Assembly: GCA_001599935.1 (NCBI GenBank)
Contig: BCIJ01000032.1
Coordinates: 1 to 64,000, forward strand
Source: Holtermannia corniformis
Lineage: Eukaryota > Basidiomycota > Tremellomycetes > Holtermanniales
DNA: 64,000 nt
Reading direction: 5' to 3'
The notes below the pieces were generated by a model. The model worked only from the letters and a program-made list of their open reading frames with translations. It did no database searches and was not told where the DNA came from. Positions 33,885-44,884 of this stretch are shown here, in pieces. Made by a program: the position numbers and the translations under genes. Every line of letters starts with the position of its first letter. The first letter of the stretch is position 1.

Positions 33885-35180
33885 ATGACTCTCACCAAGT
33901 CACAGACTGCCGGCCAGCACGAGCCCGTCCCAGAGCTCATCCAGCCCTACTCTACGTTCACGAAAACGGCAACGGGGCGTACCGTCTGGGCGGCCGAGGA
34001 CTTCCGGTCGTCTCCCGAGCGCTGGTAACGTCGTTGGACACCCGAACTCGTTCGCGATCTTGGCGAGGCGTATGCCGCGTTCGAGGCGACTGGCCGGCCG
34101 ATCACCGAGATCACAAAGGTGAGGTGTGCTTGACTTTGGCATGCGCTAATGGCGTAGGAAACATACTCGTTCTCACCCGCCGTCGAGGACTTTTTCACCG
34201 AGATCCAGGAGGTCGTCAACGGCCCTGGCTTCACTCTGATCGAGGGCCTGCCTGTGACAGAATGGCCGATCCTCAAGTCGGCAGCGACCTTCTGGCACGT
34301 TGTTCGGCGACACTTTGTCCCAGAACGGCAATGGGCACGTCGTTGGGCATGTCAAGGTGTGTGGTGCGTCGCCCGCCATCTCCAAGCTCACACACGCAGG
34401 ACATTGGCAACGAACCGACGCAGATCCACAAAGTCCGTATCTACTCGCGAGTGCCGACTGGCCCTGCAAGCTGCACGCTGACGACGACAGCACCTCTGCC
34501 CATCAGTTTTTCCACACCGACGCCGCCGACATCGTCGTCATTCTGTGCCTCCACAACGCGCAAGAAGGCGGCGAGAGCGACGTCGTGTCGGCGCACAGGC
34601 TGTGGAACACGCTTCAGCCCGAAAGGCCCGATGTGGCCAAACTGCTCGTGTAGCCAAACTGGTTCTTTAACCGCAAGGGCGAAGTCTCGGACGGGCAGAA
34701 GCCATGGGTGCTAAAGTCGATCTACTACTGGCATGACGGCAGGTGAGCGACGTGGGCTGCGCTAGGCGATACTGACGAGGCAGACTGATACCGCACTATG
34801 ACCCATACTTTGTCAAGTCGAGTGAGTGCTTGATCGACGTGGACGCCGCGCTGATCTACCCAGTCAGCCGCCACTCGCAGCTGGCCTGATCCCTGGGCAC
34901 TCAAACAGCTCGAGGCGACCGAGCAGACAGCGCAGCGGCTGGCCTTGACATGGTGTTGAAAGTAGGCGACATCCAATGCGTGGCAGACAGTGCGTCTGGC
35001 AGGCCTGATGCGCTCAGCACGCCCGCACGGCGTTCAGACTTTGCGCCGCCAGCGCAAAGACGACACCTGCTGCGCCTGCGGCTGGCCACGCCCGAGAGCG
35101 AGGGCGACAGTGTGTTTGCAAAGCGAGGCGGGATCCAAGTCAACACCCAAGTCGAGACGTGTGCGCTCGAGGCCGGATGA
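33885..35180 (+). pseudogene. TauD-type Fe(II)/2-oxoglutarate dioxygenase, broken
   Basis: ATG at 33885 begins MTLTKSQTAGQHEPVPEL. Recognisable segments: RTVWAAEDFRSSPERW, TPELVRDLGEAYAAFEATGR, GPGFTLIEGLPVTEWP, NGNGHVVGHVK, DIGNEPTQIHKVRIYS, QFFHTDAADIVVILCLHNAQ with GGESDVVSAHRLWN (the HxD iron motif is His-Thr-Asp), SIYYWHDGRLIPHYDPYFVK, MVLKVGDIQCVADS and AQRRHLLRLRL. Lesions: TAA at 34026 within a 12-nt duplication-like insertion, a frame change near 34300, TAG at 34651 where the family has Gln, and a frame change near 35035. Introns before DIGNEP and LIPHYD keep good splice sites. Intact relatives release sulfite from sulfonates such as taurine; the fungal branch is broader. Confidence 0.78.
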
Positions 35181-35251
35181 ACGGTAGCAGTGCAGCGATG
35201 ACAAGGATACATTTTCCCCAACCCTTCCTAGTACATGAGCCACCCTGCGTC

Positions 35252-37013
35252 CTATTGCGTGTAGTGCGGACCGGGCGGGGGGTGATACGGATAGTAAGCT
35301 TGAGCGTGCGATGCGAGCTCGTGAGGGATATATTGCGGCGGGTACGTTGGCGGCGGTAGACTTGGCGAGGCGCTCGTCGAGGCCGCAGCCGCTTGAGCGG
35401 CCGCTTCCATCTTGAGCTTTTTCGCCTTGGCTTTGCGTCCTGGGCGTCCCTCGTCCGGTACGCCCGGTTGCACCGTCCACCAGCCACCCTTGCCCGTCAC
35501 ATCCTCGTCACAGCCTTCCGGCTTGGTCGTGCGCACAAACATTTTCCTATCACTGTCAGTCCCAACCCTGTGCGCGCACCACGACCCACTTCAAGCTGAG
35601 GTTATGCCGGATCGAGTTCTGCCATCCGGCCGTCTTTTGCTCATCGAGCATCTTGAAGAACGGGAAGCGATCGGCGATACTCTTGTAGATTTGCGCGAGC
35701 TGGAGCTTTTGGCCCGGGGCAGACTCGATCGCGTACCGGATCATCTCGTGGTATGGGTACGGTGGTTTGGTGAGCGGTGCAGAGGTCGACGGATCGACGG
35801 CTTGACCGACGGCACGCGATACCGACGAAGTATGCGATGTGACGCTGCCCGTTGTGCTCCTCGGCGGCCTCGCTTGGCTCGGCCGCGCTTTGGACGGCCC
35901 AGCACGAGGCGCAGGCATCGCGGCCGGGATCGTGTTCGACGCTTGATCGTCTTCCGAGCCGAACGCGGCCGACGACGCGCCCGGTGACGGTTTCGTCACG
36001 AGCCCGAGCGCTTCCACAACATCAGATTCCTCGAGCACGCCGTGCAGCGCCACGGTCGAGGCCGCGCGCGGTTTCCGATCCCGATCATCTTGGATCGGTT
36101 GGCGTTCGGCACCACCGATCGTTCGTCTGCGCTTGCGCGCGTCCTCGCCTGTGGCTGGCGAGTTTTCGACGTGCGCAGCGGCGACGAGGAGGCCGTGTAG
36201 GCCGTCGGGCGTGGTGGCGCGTCTCTGTCGACCCTTGCCCTTGCCCACGGCGCCGTGGGGGCTCCTGCTCGCTTTGCGCTTGCGACCGGGCTGGACGGGC
36301 GTCTTTTCACTCATCGCCGCGAGCTCTGCAAACTCGTCGAGCACGGAGCGCGCAGGCGTGCCGTGGACGTTGTCGCCGCTCCCGTCCGAGCCCGTCTCGG
36401 ACGGGAGAGCGTTCCAGACGAGACCCCGGATCATCGGTTGATCGCCCGAGGTGGCAGGCCACTCCCATTTCGCTTCGGGAAAAGCGCCGAGGACGGCGAG
36501 CGGGAGAGCCTCGCGCGAGGGGACGCAGGATGCAGGGAGCTGTTGGAGCAGCAGCGAATGAAGTGAGAGTAGGGATTGGGATGGGGTCGCGTTGGTGTGA
36601 GGCGGTGGCGAGTGCTTGAAGTTTTCCTGCAGCCTGGTCAAGCGTCAGCTCTGTGCGTGCGGATCGAGCACGACGCACCACTTTGCAAGATCAAACCCGG
36701 CCGCTGAGCGGGTCATGACCCGACTACGGGCCTTGGCTGTAGCAGAGTGCTGCTGGGCCTCGAAGGGCGGCTGCAACACCATCCCGGCACTCTTCCCGCG
36801 CGTCTCCCTGCCGACGGCATCGGCCTCTTCCTCATCAAACAATCTACGTTCAACAGGCGCGAACGGGAACGGCCCGTCGAGGCTTGCAGATGAACGGTGT
36901 TGGGGAATCGTCGTGGTCGTGGAGCGCGTGGTCGGACGTGTAGACGTTGGAGAGTGTGAATGGAGGGGGGTGGGGTATGCGGAGATCTCGGGTGCGGTTG
37001 ATACGGGTTTCAT
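35252..37013 (-). CDS. Forkhead-domain transcription factor
   Basis: ATG at 37013 (MKPVSTAPEISAYP), three coding exons, stop at 35252. The forkhead domain is unmistakable near the C-terminus: KPPYPYHEMIRYAIESAPGQ, LQLAQIYKSIADRFPFFK, TAGWQNSIRHNLSL, then after an intron FVRTTKPEGCDEDVTGKGGW and WTVQPGV. The N-terminal part is disordered, with basic patches (PGRKRKASRSP, EDARKRRRTIGG) that could serve nuclear import. The C-terminal tail is Pro/Tyr/His-rich. A perfect local-style acceptor (GCTGACACTGCCAG) lies just upstream of the ATG, so a 5' UTR intron or extra upstream coding exons are likely. Orthology to Fkh2, Hcm1 or Fhl1 types is not resolved; no FHA domain is seen in the window. Confidence 0.9.
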
Positions 37014-38717
37014 GTTGGGGATCTGGCAGTGTCAGCTTGTCGCCGTGGGCAGGGCATGATGGGGATGCTTGGGTGGGCACGGCAGCCTTGCACAAGTTGG
37101 TAGAGCCAGTACTCGTGCGAGATATAGACCGTTGGCCGCTGTGGCCTCTGACAGCAGCTGCAGTGTGACCGGGCGGGAGCAGCCAACCAAGGCAGCCAGC
37201 GAGATCCGCACGACCAAGCGAGCGAATCCACCCACCGGGCCAGCAGCCAACCGCTGCTTAATCGTAGCAAGAGAGCAGCAATCATCCGCTGGCAAGGTAG
37301 CACATGATCGTGCCGCAGTCGTTTACCGTGCAACACTGGATCTCGTCCCGCTCAGGCGTCGTCAAGCAGCCAAGCTCACCTGGATCAATGGCTCGAAGCC
37401 CGGATCCGTCAAGGGCGGCGAGGAGGGCAGTTGTACGCTCACGCTCGGTGTTTTTGGTGCTGGTGCTGACGTCGAGGTGTGCTTTGGGTGGTGGAGTGTC
37501 AGTTTGAGTGCTACGGGTGGATGGGCCGTTGGGTCGCTGTAGTCGTCGTGGTCGAGGTAGGATGGGATGGAATCGGATGGGAGAGAGCAGAGGCAAAAGG
37601 GAAGGACATACCTCTAGAGTTGCAACATGCATCGTCGTTTGCTTTGTTGTCTTTGTCCCGTCTGGTTCTTGTTGTCGGCCGTGACGATCCGGTCGCGAGT
37701 CGTGGCCGCCGTCGTCGTCGGTGCTCCAAGCGTGTTACCTGACAGTACAGAGTGGACGCAACACTGGGAGACGAGGCAGAGAGCGCAGAGAGAGCAGAGC
37801 AGCGGCCGGACGTTGTTGATTCGATTTCCTCCGATTCTCAACGGGGTGTTAGTGCCGTCCTGGCCGTTTGTCTGCTACGATCGCTCGCTTGGGTTCAATG
37901 TGTGCAGTGCGAGGGCGCGTACGCTAGAGACTACAGTGCAGTGGGCAGGCGTACGACCTGTAGGATCCCATGGCAGCGCAAGACGGCGCAAGGTCAAGAA
38001 CGCTCCCACAATATTTGGCTCCTGCTCGACGCTCGCTGGGAAAATTGGGGGGTTGGCTCGGTCACGATATGACGGCGAGCGGCAGCACTCGACCCGACGC
38101 TGCACACGGTCCGCAGCCAGTGTGTACAGAGTGGGATCCAACACGACAGGCTGCGTCTCGAGAGTGAACAGGCGCAAAGACAGTTGGATGCGAGAATGCT
38201 AAGATGTGGCAACGTGGCGATCGGGAGGACGGTGACGACCGACCAGACGTGGGAACGGCCTGGACACCGCGGTGCAGGCTGCTGTCTACGCAAAGCAAGT
38301 CGCGCCGCCCTAGCGCACGACGGTCACTCGCAACAGGTCAAGACGAGGAAAAGTGACGGTTGGCATGTCACCAAGACTGCGATCACGTGATCCCAATTCG
38401 GCTCAACTCGCTAGCACCCTTCTAGCAGCAGCCATAGATGCATGTCGATCAGTCTCGCCGTGCGCTCTCTCCGGCTTTGGTCCTCTGTCTAGACCATGTA
38501 CGCTGCAAAATCGTGTGCATGCCTCGGCCTCTACTGCCGTACCCTATCGCACGCCGTGTGAGCGCTGCATCCCGCCATCGCCGCCAGCTCCTCTAGCAAT
38601 CACCCGTGCGATCGTGCTAGCGCAGTGCTAGCGACTCCACCCCTCCCTTCTCCCTGCTTCCCCTCGCATCTCCGACCTCTTTCAGTCTCCAACAACAGTC
38701 ACATCGTCGGACAGAGC
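37014..38717. promoter_or_regulatory. Long divergent region between forkhead gene and CHO2, with possible upstream exons
   Basis: 1.7 kb, the largest gap in the window. On the minus strand, an ATG at about 37632 opens MHVATLE, a good intron (GTATGTCC...TACAG) follows, and then a 60-residue open stretch (RPNGPSTRSTQTDTPPPKAH, ERERTTALLAALDGSGLRA) ends at a GTGAGC donor near 37380. This could be a 5' leader of the forkhead gene or a small upstream gene. The rest, 37640-38700, holds no supported gene; a pyrimidine-rich stretch (38635-38690) precedes the CHO2 start. Confidence 0.45.
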
Positions 38718-41700
38718 ATGGCGGTCCCAGAGCCAGCAGCTGCCTCCGAGCTGCGACACCGTACACTGCAGCAGCCTCAGGCGCCCCAGGCCCAGGCTCA
38801 GCTTGAAGCACCAGACGACGTGACGTGGGGCAAGACGGATGGCGGCCATGGTGAGTGGCTACTAGCTACCTCTTGATCCGTTCCAGTCTCTGTCGAGAAG
38901 AGCTTGCGACTGGACCGTGAAGATCGTAGAGTGCTTGGTCGTACGACTACCATCTCCCACGCTAGTCCAGCGCCGTCCTCGGCCAACGCGGGATACGAAC
39001 CACGACGGCGAACGCAATTCAGCTATATTTGTCGCATCACAGTCCCCGCGCCGCCGCACACCTGGATCTAGCCAGGTTCGCAGCAGTCATCTCGCTGTTC
39101 CGTACCAGGGGACCACACATCGCAACCTTGACTCTAACCTTCCAGCGAGGGCGAGAGCAGGCACGAGGCAGCGTTCGCGCGCGCGCTCGTTCAATCTCGC
39201 AAGCCGCACTCAGCCTCGATTGTGCTCACCGAAACCGAACACTGGCTAACCTCACCAGTCTTTCGCGTCCCACCCACCCACTCGTTCCTCCACACTCTTC
39301 TCACCACTCTGACAACGTCGCACCTGACCCGTGTGACGCTCCTGTCGCTTCTACTTCAACCGGTCATCTACTACCTGCTCTCGTCAACACCAACGCTCCG
39401 CTCGGCATTCTTCCTGCTCTACTTTGCCTTCTGGCGCGGCGCGTACGACTTTGGTTTCGGTTGGGTCCTCCGCAAGCAGTCTGAGAAAAAGTGGATCGTC
39501 CGCACCCTCCGTCGTTGGGGCTGGCTCGAGCTCGGCGCCAAACCGGCCGAGGGGCTTGGCTCGACATACTACGCTCAGCCAGGATGGGCGGCGTGGTGGA
39601 AGCGTGAACTCGAGGCCAAGATGGGCAAGACGTATTCCTGGGACGCTGTGCCTCAAGAGTTCAACGCTTGGCTCATGTTCCGCCAGCTCGTCGACGTCGT
39701 CCTTCTCAAGTCAGTGATGCGGATTCATAATGCACCCCAAGCTGACACCACCAGCGACTTTCTCTCCTACTCGCTCTTCGCCCTCGCCAACCTGCAGTTC
39801 CCACCCGGACACTCTGTCCTCACCCATCTCCTTCGCTGGGTGCTCGGCTGGACGCTCATCATCTTCAACCTCTGGGTCAAGACGGATGCGCACCGCGTCG
39901 TGAAAGACTATGCGTGGTACTGGGGTGATGCGTTCTGGCTCGTCGTCCAGCAACGCGACCTTGTCTTTGATGGCGTCTATGAGATCGCACCGCACCCTAT
40001 GTACAGTGTTGGCTATGCGGGCTACTATGGCTTGAGCTTGGGTAAGTGCTCGAGCGACACTTGTTGCCATTGGCTGACGCCTGCAGTCACTGGCTCGTAC
40101 ACCGTGCTGTTCGTGTCGCTTGCAGCCCATGCGGCGCAATTCGCGTTCCTGCTGTGGTTCGAGAACCCTCGTGAGTTGCCCTCGCAGTAGATGCGGTCAG
40201 CGCTGATGGCGATAGACATTGAGCGGACGTATGGCGGCGATCGCAAGCCACTGGTCCAGCGCGCGCCCGTCATCTGGGAAGACGACGAGCCCGAGCCAGA
40301 GAGCAATGACTCGAGCTTCTCGCAGACCCTGCTGCCAGTCTTGGAACCCACCCCCGCCGCGACAGAGGGTACGCCGATTGCACTCAAGCTTGCTCGCGCT
40401 GACCCTGTCGTAGGCGAGACGGATGTCGAGCCCGAGCTGCCTGAACTAGAGACGCGCACGCCAGCCGGCGTCGAGATCACTCCCAAGATTGCTCGATCGG
40501 ACAGCACAACCAGCAACACGTCGCTTGATATGTCGTCTACAATGTCCAAGAGCGGTCCGACCCGCCCGCAGACGAAGCGCAGGAAGAGCGTCTCTATGCA
40601 CGACCTCACCAACCGCTTCTTCAGGAAGCCCGTAGTTGTCCTCAGCAATCTCGACATCTTCCGGTGAGCTCGGCCGCTTGTCTCGCAGACGTGACGCCAA
40701 CGCATGCAGTGCAAACGACTTTACATTCGCTTTGCTGATCGCCTACGTCGTTCTGACTTCGCTGTCGCCTACGCCTGGACCTCGCGCGAGCCTCGCGCTG
40801 CACTTTCTGCACGCCCTCGGCTGGCGACTCTTCCACTCGTTTGGTCTCGGTCTGCTCCTTCGCGCACAGTCCAAGTCAAAGTGGCTCGTTCGCCACTTCC
40901 TCAAGCACTACCACTACCCGGTCGAGTCTGGCACAGAGCGGCAGCAACGCGAAGGCGTCGTCAAGCGCGCCACAGAAGAGGCGTTTGGCAACTGGCAAGT
41001 CGGCTACAACGTCAGCCTGTTCATGACCTATCGTGCGTGCTAGTGTCTGTTGCACAACTCGAAGCTAACGCCTCGGCAGTGTCCTTTGGCTTGTTGGCGT
41101 GGAAGACGTACACCCTGCCGACCGACTGGACCATCAGTGGTACAATTCTGAGGCACACGTTGGGCTTGGTGAGTGTGTCGCGAGGCCAAGACCAGTTACT
41201 GATCCGATCAGCTGTTGATTGCTCTGCATGTCTGGGCTGCAGTATCTAGCTACGAGGTGCTGGGCGACTTTGGTGAGTGCTACTCAGCTCACCAAGCCAC
41301 GCTGACACTTCAGGCTGGCTCTACTCGGACTTTTTCCTTCTCGAGCAGTGCCCGTCTCGCTTGGCCTATACTGGCATCTACCGGTGAGTCGGCTGGAATG
41401 TGCCAGGCCATTGCTGACATAGCTAGCTTCCTGAACAACCCCGAACGCTCCATGGGCGGTGCCGCCTTCCTCGGCCTCTCGCTCATCAGTGGCAGCAAGC
41501 TCGTCTTCACACTTGCGCTCGTATCCCACTTGAGCCACTGGTGGTTCCTATCTTTTGTCGAGACGTGAGTGCACTCCGCGGAGAGCGATGGCGACTGATC
41601 ACCGCAGACCCCACATGGAGTCTCTATATGGCGATCGCCTTCGCAAAGACGGTGGCCTGACCAAGACCCTCAAATCGGTCGCCGAGCGTCACGTCAAAAA

Positions 41701-42824
41701 GCTTGAATCCAAGGCAGGCAAGCACGCGCCTGAACTCACTCGGGTCGTCAGGGAAGTCAAGGGCACGATGGAAAAGGTCGAGGAGCGCCTCGTTGAAGCT
41801 GTCGAGGAATTCCTCGGGCACGGTAAGTTGCAGTGACATCGCTGTACATACTCATTCATCAGCCCGCCCGATGGTCTCTGGCGTGGTGCAAGATACAAAG
41901 GTCTTGCTGCAGCAATCGCGCGAGCGCATGATCATCACGTGCGTGCAGTGTCACACACGTCGCGAGCTGACAACAGCAGCCGCATTGCCAACGACCTCTC
42001 CTCATTCGACACGGCACAGTACAAGCTAGCTCTTCCATCTGGCTCCAACGCCGCGCCTGTGCCCCGCTTCCACGTCGGTCAGCCGATCCGCGTCTCGTGG
42101 ACGGCGCCCTCGAATCACTCGCGCAAGGATTGGATCGGCATCTACCGCCTTGGTTCCTGCAAGTCGCAGCTCGTGACACGCATCTCGTCAATGGGCAAGT
42201 GGATGCCGCTCTACGAGGAAGAGTGGGACGGTGATCACTTTTTGGACGCTGGGTCTGAGAAGAAAAAGGGCGATGCCGGCGAGGTCGTCTTTTCCGGCGA
42301 GCAACTCCCGTGGGCACCGGGAGAGTACGAGCTTCGCCTGCACCACGACGGCAAGCACAATGTGATGACTCGCGTCGCGCCGATCGAGATCTTTGGTGCG
42401 TGCGCGATTGGCGCTCGACGTTGCGACTGACAGCGTCACAGTCAACAAACCTGCCGACGACTCGTATGCGTCGGTGCACCAGACGTTGCTCAACATTGTT
42501 CGACTCTCGCTCGAGTCGGACCCCAGGCTTGTCCCGCGAGCTGTACGCCAGACGGCGTTTATCGAGTCGCTGCCCGAGACCGACGAGGCGCGACTCAATC
42601 CGCCCGACGAACAAGTCGAAGACGACGATGAGCGCGATCCTGACGACTTTGTCCTCATGGATGAGCGCCAGGCCAAACGCATCGCTGCGCTTGTCGAGAC
42701 GGCGTGCGGCGTCGAGTTATCGACCGAGGTCGTCATCGCCGACGCAAACGTCGACGCGCTCACACGCAGAGTCATAGGCGCCAAGAGTTTGGTTGCCAAA
42801 GCTGGTGGCCGGCCGATAGGCTGA
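38718..42824 (+). CDS. CHO2: Phosphatidylethanolamine N-methyltransferase
   Basis: CHO2 adds the first methyl group to phosphatidylethanolamine in the ER on the way to phosphatidylcholine, using S-adenosylmethionine. ATG at 38718; exon 1 ends TWGKTDGGH and joins VFRVPPTHSFLHTLL across a 408-nt intron. About ten exons. The two methyltransferase repeats are visible: FELAPHP-type EIAPHPMYSVGYAGYYGLSL with FLLWFENP-DIERTYGGDRKP, and GIYRFLNNPERSMGGAAF with GLSLISGSKLVF and FVETPHMESLYGDRLRKDGG. Many membrane spans surround these. A C-terminal cytosolic domain of the family (HVGQPIRVSWTAPSNHSRKD, WIGIYRLGSCKSQLVTRISS) is complete. Length near 900 residues is normal. A hydrophilic loop rich in Glu/Thr (40280-40620) ends in a basic TKRRKSVSMHD, a likely phosphorylation site. 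Confidence 0.92.
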
Positions 42825-42974
42825 TCTCACAAAACGATTGGCCTGCAACGAGGCGGCATGGCGATCTCGAGGGTGAGAGGTGGAACATTAGAGATGATCG
42901 AGTCCACAAGGGACGGCGTAACAGGTGATGCAAGCATGGTGTGCTGATCAGGATCCATCAACATCTCGCCCTGC

Positions 42975-43612
42975 TCAGTAGCTACTCTTTGTCGGGGTTC
43001 GCTCGACGCTCGACGTCGCGGACGCACGCCGCGAGTGGTGTGCCGGATCTGGGTGGTAGCCGTGCTGCTTGTAGAATCGATAGTGGCGGATCGAGAGATA
43101 CGCCATCGGTGCTGCTGCGAAGCTACGCAAGTCAGCAACCTGCATTCATGGGCGATCTGTGGCAAACGTACGCGAGCACAAAACTAAGGACAATGAGGAA
43201 GCCGCCGAGGACGCAGCCACCGCGTGCACAGCTGCGGACGGAAGCGCAAGTGACTACAATCGCAGCAAACCAAAAAACCTGCTCGACAATGTTGAGGATC
43301 ATGAACGCCTTGAGGCTACTGTAGCGGTAGAAACGCGGCATGTGCTCGCTGAGAAGCATATACCCGATGATGATCATCGTCTTGAGAGGCTACAAAGCGA
43401 TCAGTCTAGCCGCATCGCTCCTCCGTACGCACCACTACGATGACCCAAGTCGTTGCCCGGGACCGCTGACCAGTCCAAGTCGCTGCCCGGGCGATGCCAA
43501 GCACGAAGAAAAGGCAGGCTAGTGCGAATTGGGTGATGTGCGTCGAAAAGACGAGTTGTGACTCTTTTGGGTGTCGAAGGCCATTGAGGTTGAACGGTGC
43601 ATTGTGCGTCAT
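42975..43612 (-). CDS. Four-helix MARVEL-like membrane protein, copy 1
   Basis: ATG at 43612 (MTHNAPFNLNGLRHPKESQL), stop at 42975. Three exons. Four membrane segments: ITQFALACLFFVLGIAR, LKTMIIIGYMLLSEH, SLKAFMILNIVEQVFWFAAI, and GGFLIVLSFVLAYV-SFAAAP. The C-terminus, RFYKQHGYHPDPAHHSRRAS, is nearly the same as in the neighbouring gene, so the two are tandem duplicates. The topology and the short polar tail resemble MARVEL-domain proteins, which sort to eisosomes or other membrane microdomains; the match is by shape more than by sequence. No essential role can be inferred. Confidence 0.75.
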
Positions 43613-43933
43613 GTTGTTGATGCGATCTGGGTCTAGGTGGTAGCTGCAGCGATCCAAGGCAGCTATTAGTAGGCTGCTCGATCATTAGACCAGCACCGCC
43701 GCAGATCACTTTCGGTGACCGGAACGGAACATTGCGCGTGCTGCACCACAACTTGGACTCGCAGGTGCGCAGCCGACCGTTCAGCGGATTGCTTAGACCT
43801 CTTCCTGAGCCATCGCCACAGCGCAATAGTACAACGGGGACCCGTGCATGTCACTCTATGGAACTTTCAAGCCGCAAGGTTGCGCTACATGCTACGTCTG
43901 ATAGGGCAGGGACCCGCCTCTGCCTTCAGCCGC
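43613..43933. promoter_or_regulatory. Gap between the tandem membrane protein genes
   Basis: About 320 bp holding the promoter of copy 1 and the terminator of copy 2. No other feature seen. Confidence 0.4.
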
Positions 43934-44574
43934 CTAGGCCCCACTCTTGTAGCTGCTCGCAGCGTTCAGCTCCATCTCAATCGACCCAGCGCGCGTGTAA
44001 TGCCGAGGATCCGGGTGGAAGCCGTGCTTCTTGTTGAAGTGAAAGTGGCGGAACGAGAAGAAGACCATTGGCAGCGCGAGCATACTGCCTTGATCAGCGG
44101 CTGCCTCGATCACCCCTGCGCCACTCACGCCAGTACCGCAGCGATTCCGATTGATGCGCCGCTGTAGATACAGCCATTACCGGTGCATGTGCCAATTGCC
44201 ATAGCTGTCATGGCCGCCGCCGCGACCCAAAAGACGTGTTCGATCACGTTGAGGACCAGGAACGCCTTGAGGCTGGCGAAGCGCCGTAGGGCTCTGACAT
44301 GCTCAGAGAGCACCATGTACGTGATGATGACGAGCGACTTTGCAGACTGTCTAGGCGTCAGCGCGAAGCTGGGTGCCACAAGCCGACAAACCACACCGAG
44401 TACCCAAGTACTCGACCGCGGTCGCGGGCCTTTGGTCGTGAAGAGACGGATAAGGCCGATCGCCAGGATCGCCAAGGCCAAGAGCGCCTGCAGCACATGG
44501 ATAATGTTGATGATGCGCATCTCGCGGCGGAAAAAGAGTCCGTTGACGGCGGGATTCGTGCTGCTTGTGGACAT
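43934..44574 (-). CDS. Four-helix MARVEL-like membrane protein, copy 2
   Basis: ATG at 44574 (MSTSSTNPAVNGLFFRREMR), stop TAG at 43934. Segments: IINIIHVLQALLALAILAIG, SLVIITYMVLSEHVRALR, FASLKAFLVLNVIEHVFWVA, and SGASIGIAAVLA followed after a short intron by SALPMVFFSFRHFHFNKKHG. The C-terminal FHPDPRHYTRAGSIEMEL parallels the YHPDPAHHSRRAS of copy 1, and both have the SLKAFxxLN-I-E-VFW core. A loop with six Cys/Gly (GTCTGNGCIYSG) parallels SCARGGCVLGG in copy 1. Tandem, same strand. Confidence 0.78.
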
Positions 44575-44884
44575 GTTGTGGGCTGCTAACTGTAGTCTGT
44601 GACGGACTGCATAGCTACGACACCAGCTTATAGCTCTGCAGACTAGACGTCGGGCGCCGTGTCGTATTGCTGGGCATCTCTCGGAACGACATCCTTTGGC
44701 CGGAACGGAACGCGACATCTGCCAAGCCTCCACTAGTAGCGGTTTCAAGAGCGCCTTTGCATGCTATCTGACCACGTACAGCCACGTCGCACTTCCCAGA
44801 TCCACAGCCACGATCGCAAATAGACCTGTGTAGCTGTGTACGCCGTTGGCGATGCTGTGCTCGAATGTCGAGCTCGTGCGGTTT
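44575..44884. other. Gap between membrane protein copy 2 and the monooxygenase relic
   Basis: 310 bp, likely containing the promoter of copy 2. Nothing else recognised. Confidence 0.35.

Noticed and set aside
37627..38202. 191-residue plus-strand frame with a hydrophobic start (MHRRLLCCLCPVWFLL)
   Set aside because: Composition is Arg/Ser-rich random-like, no domain, antisense to the better-structured leader of the forkhead gene.
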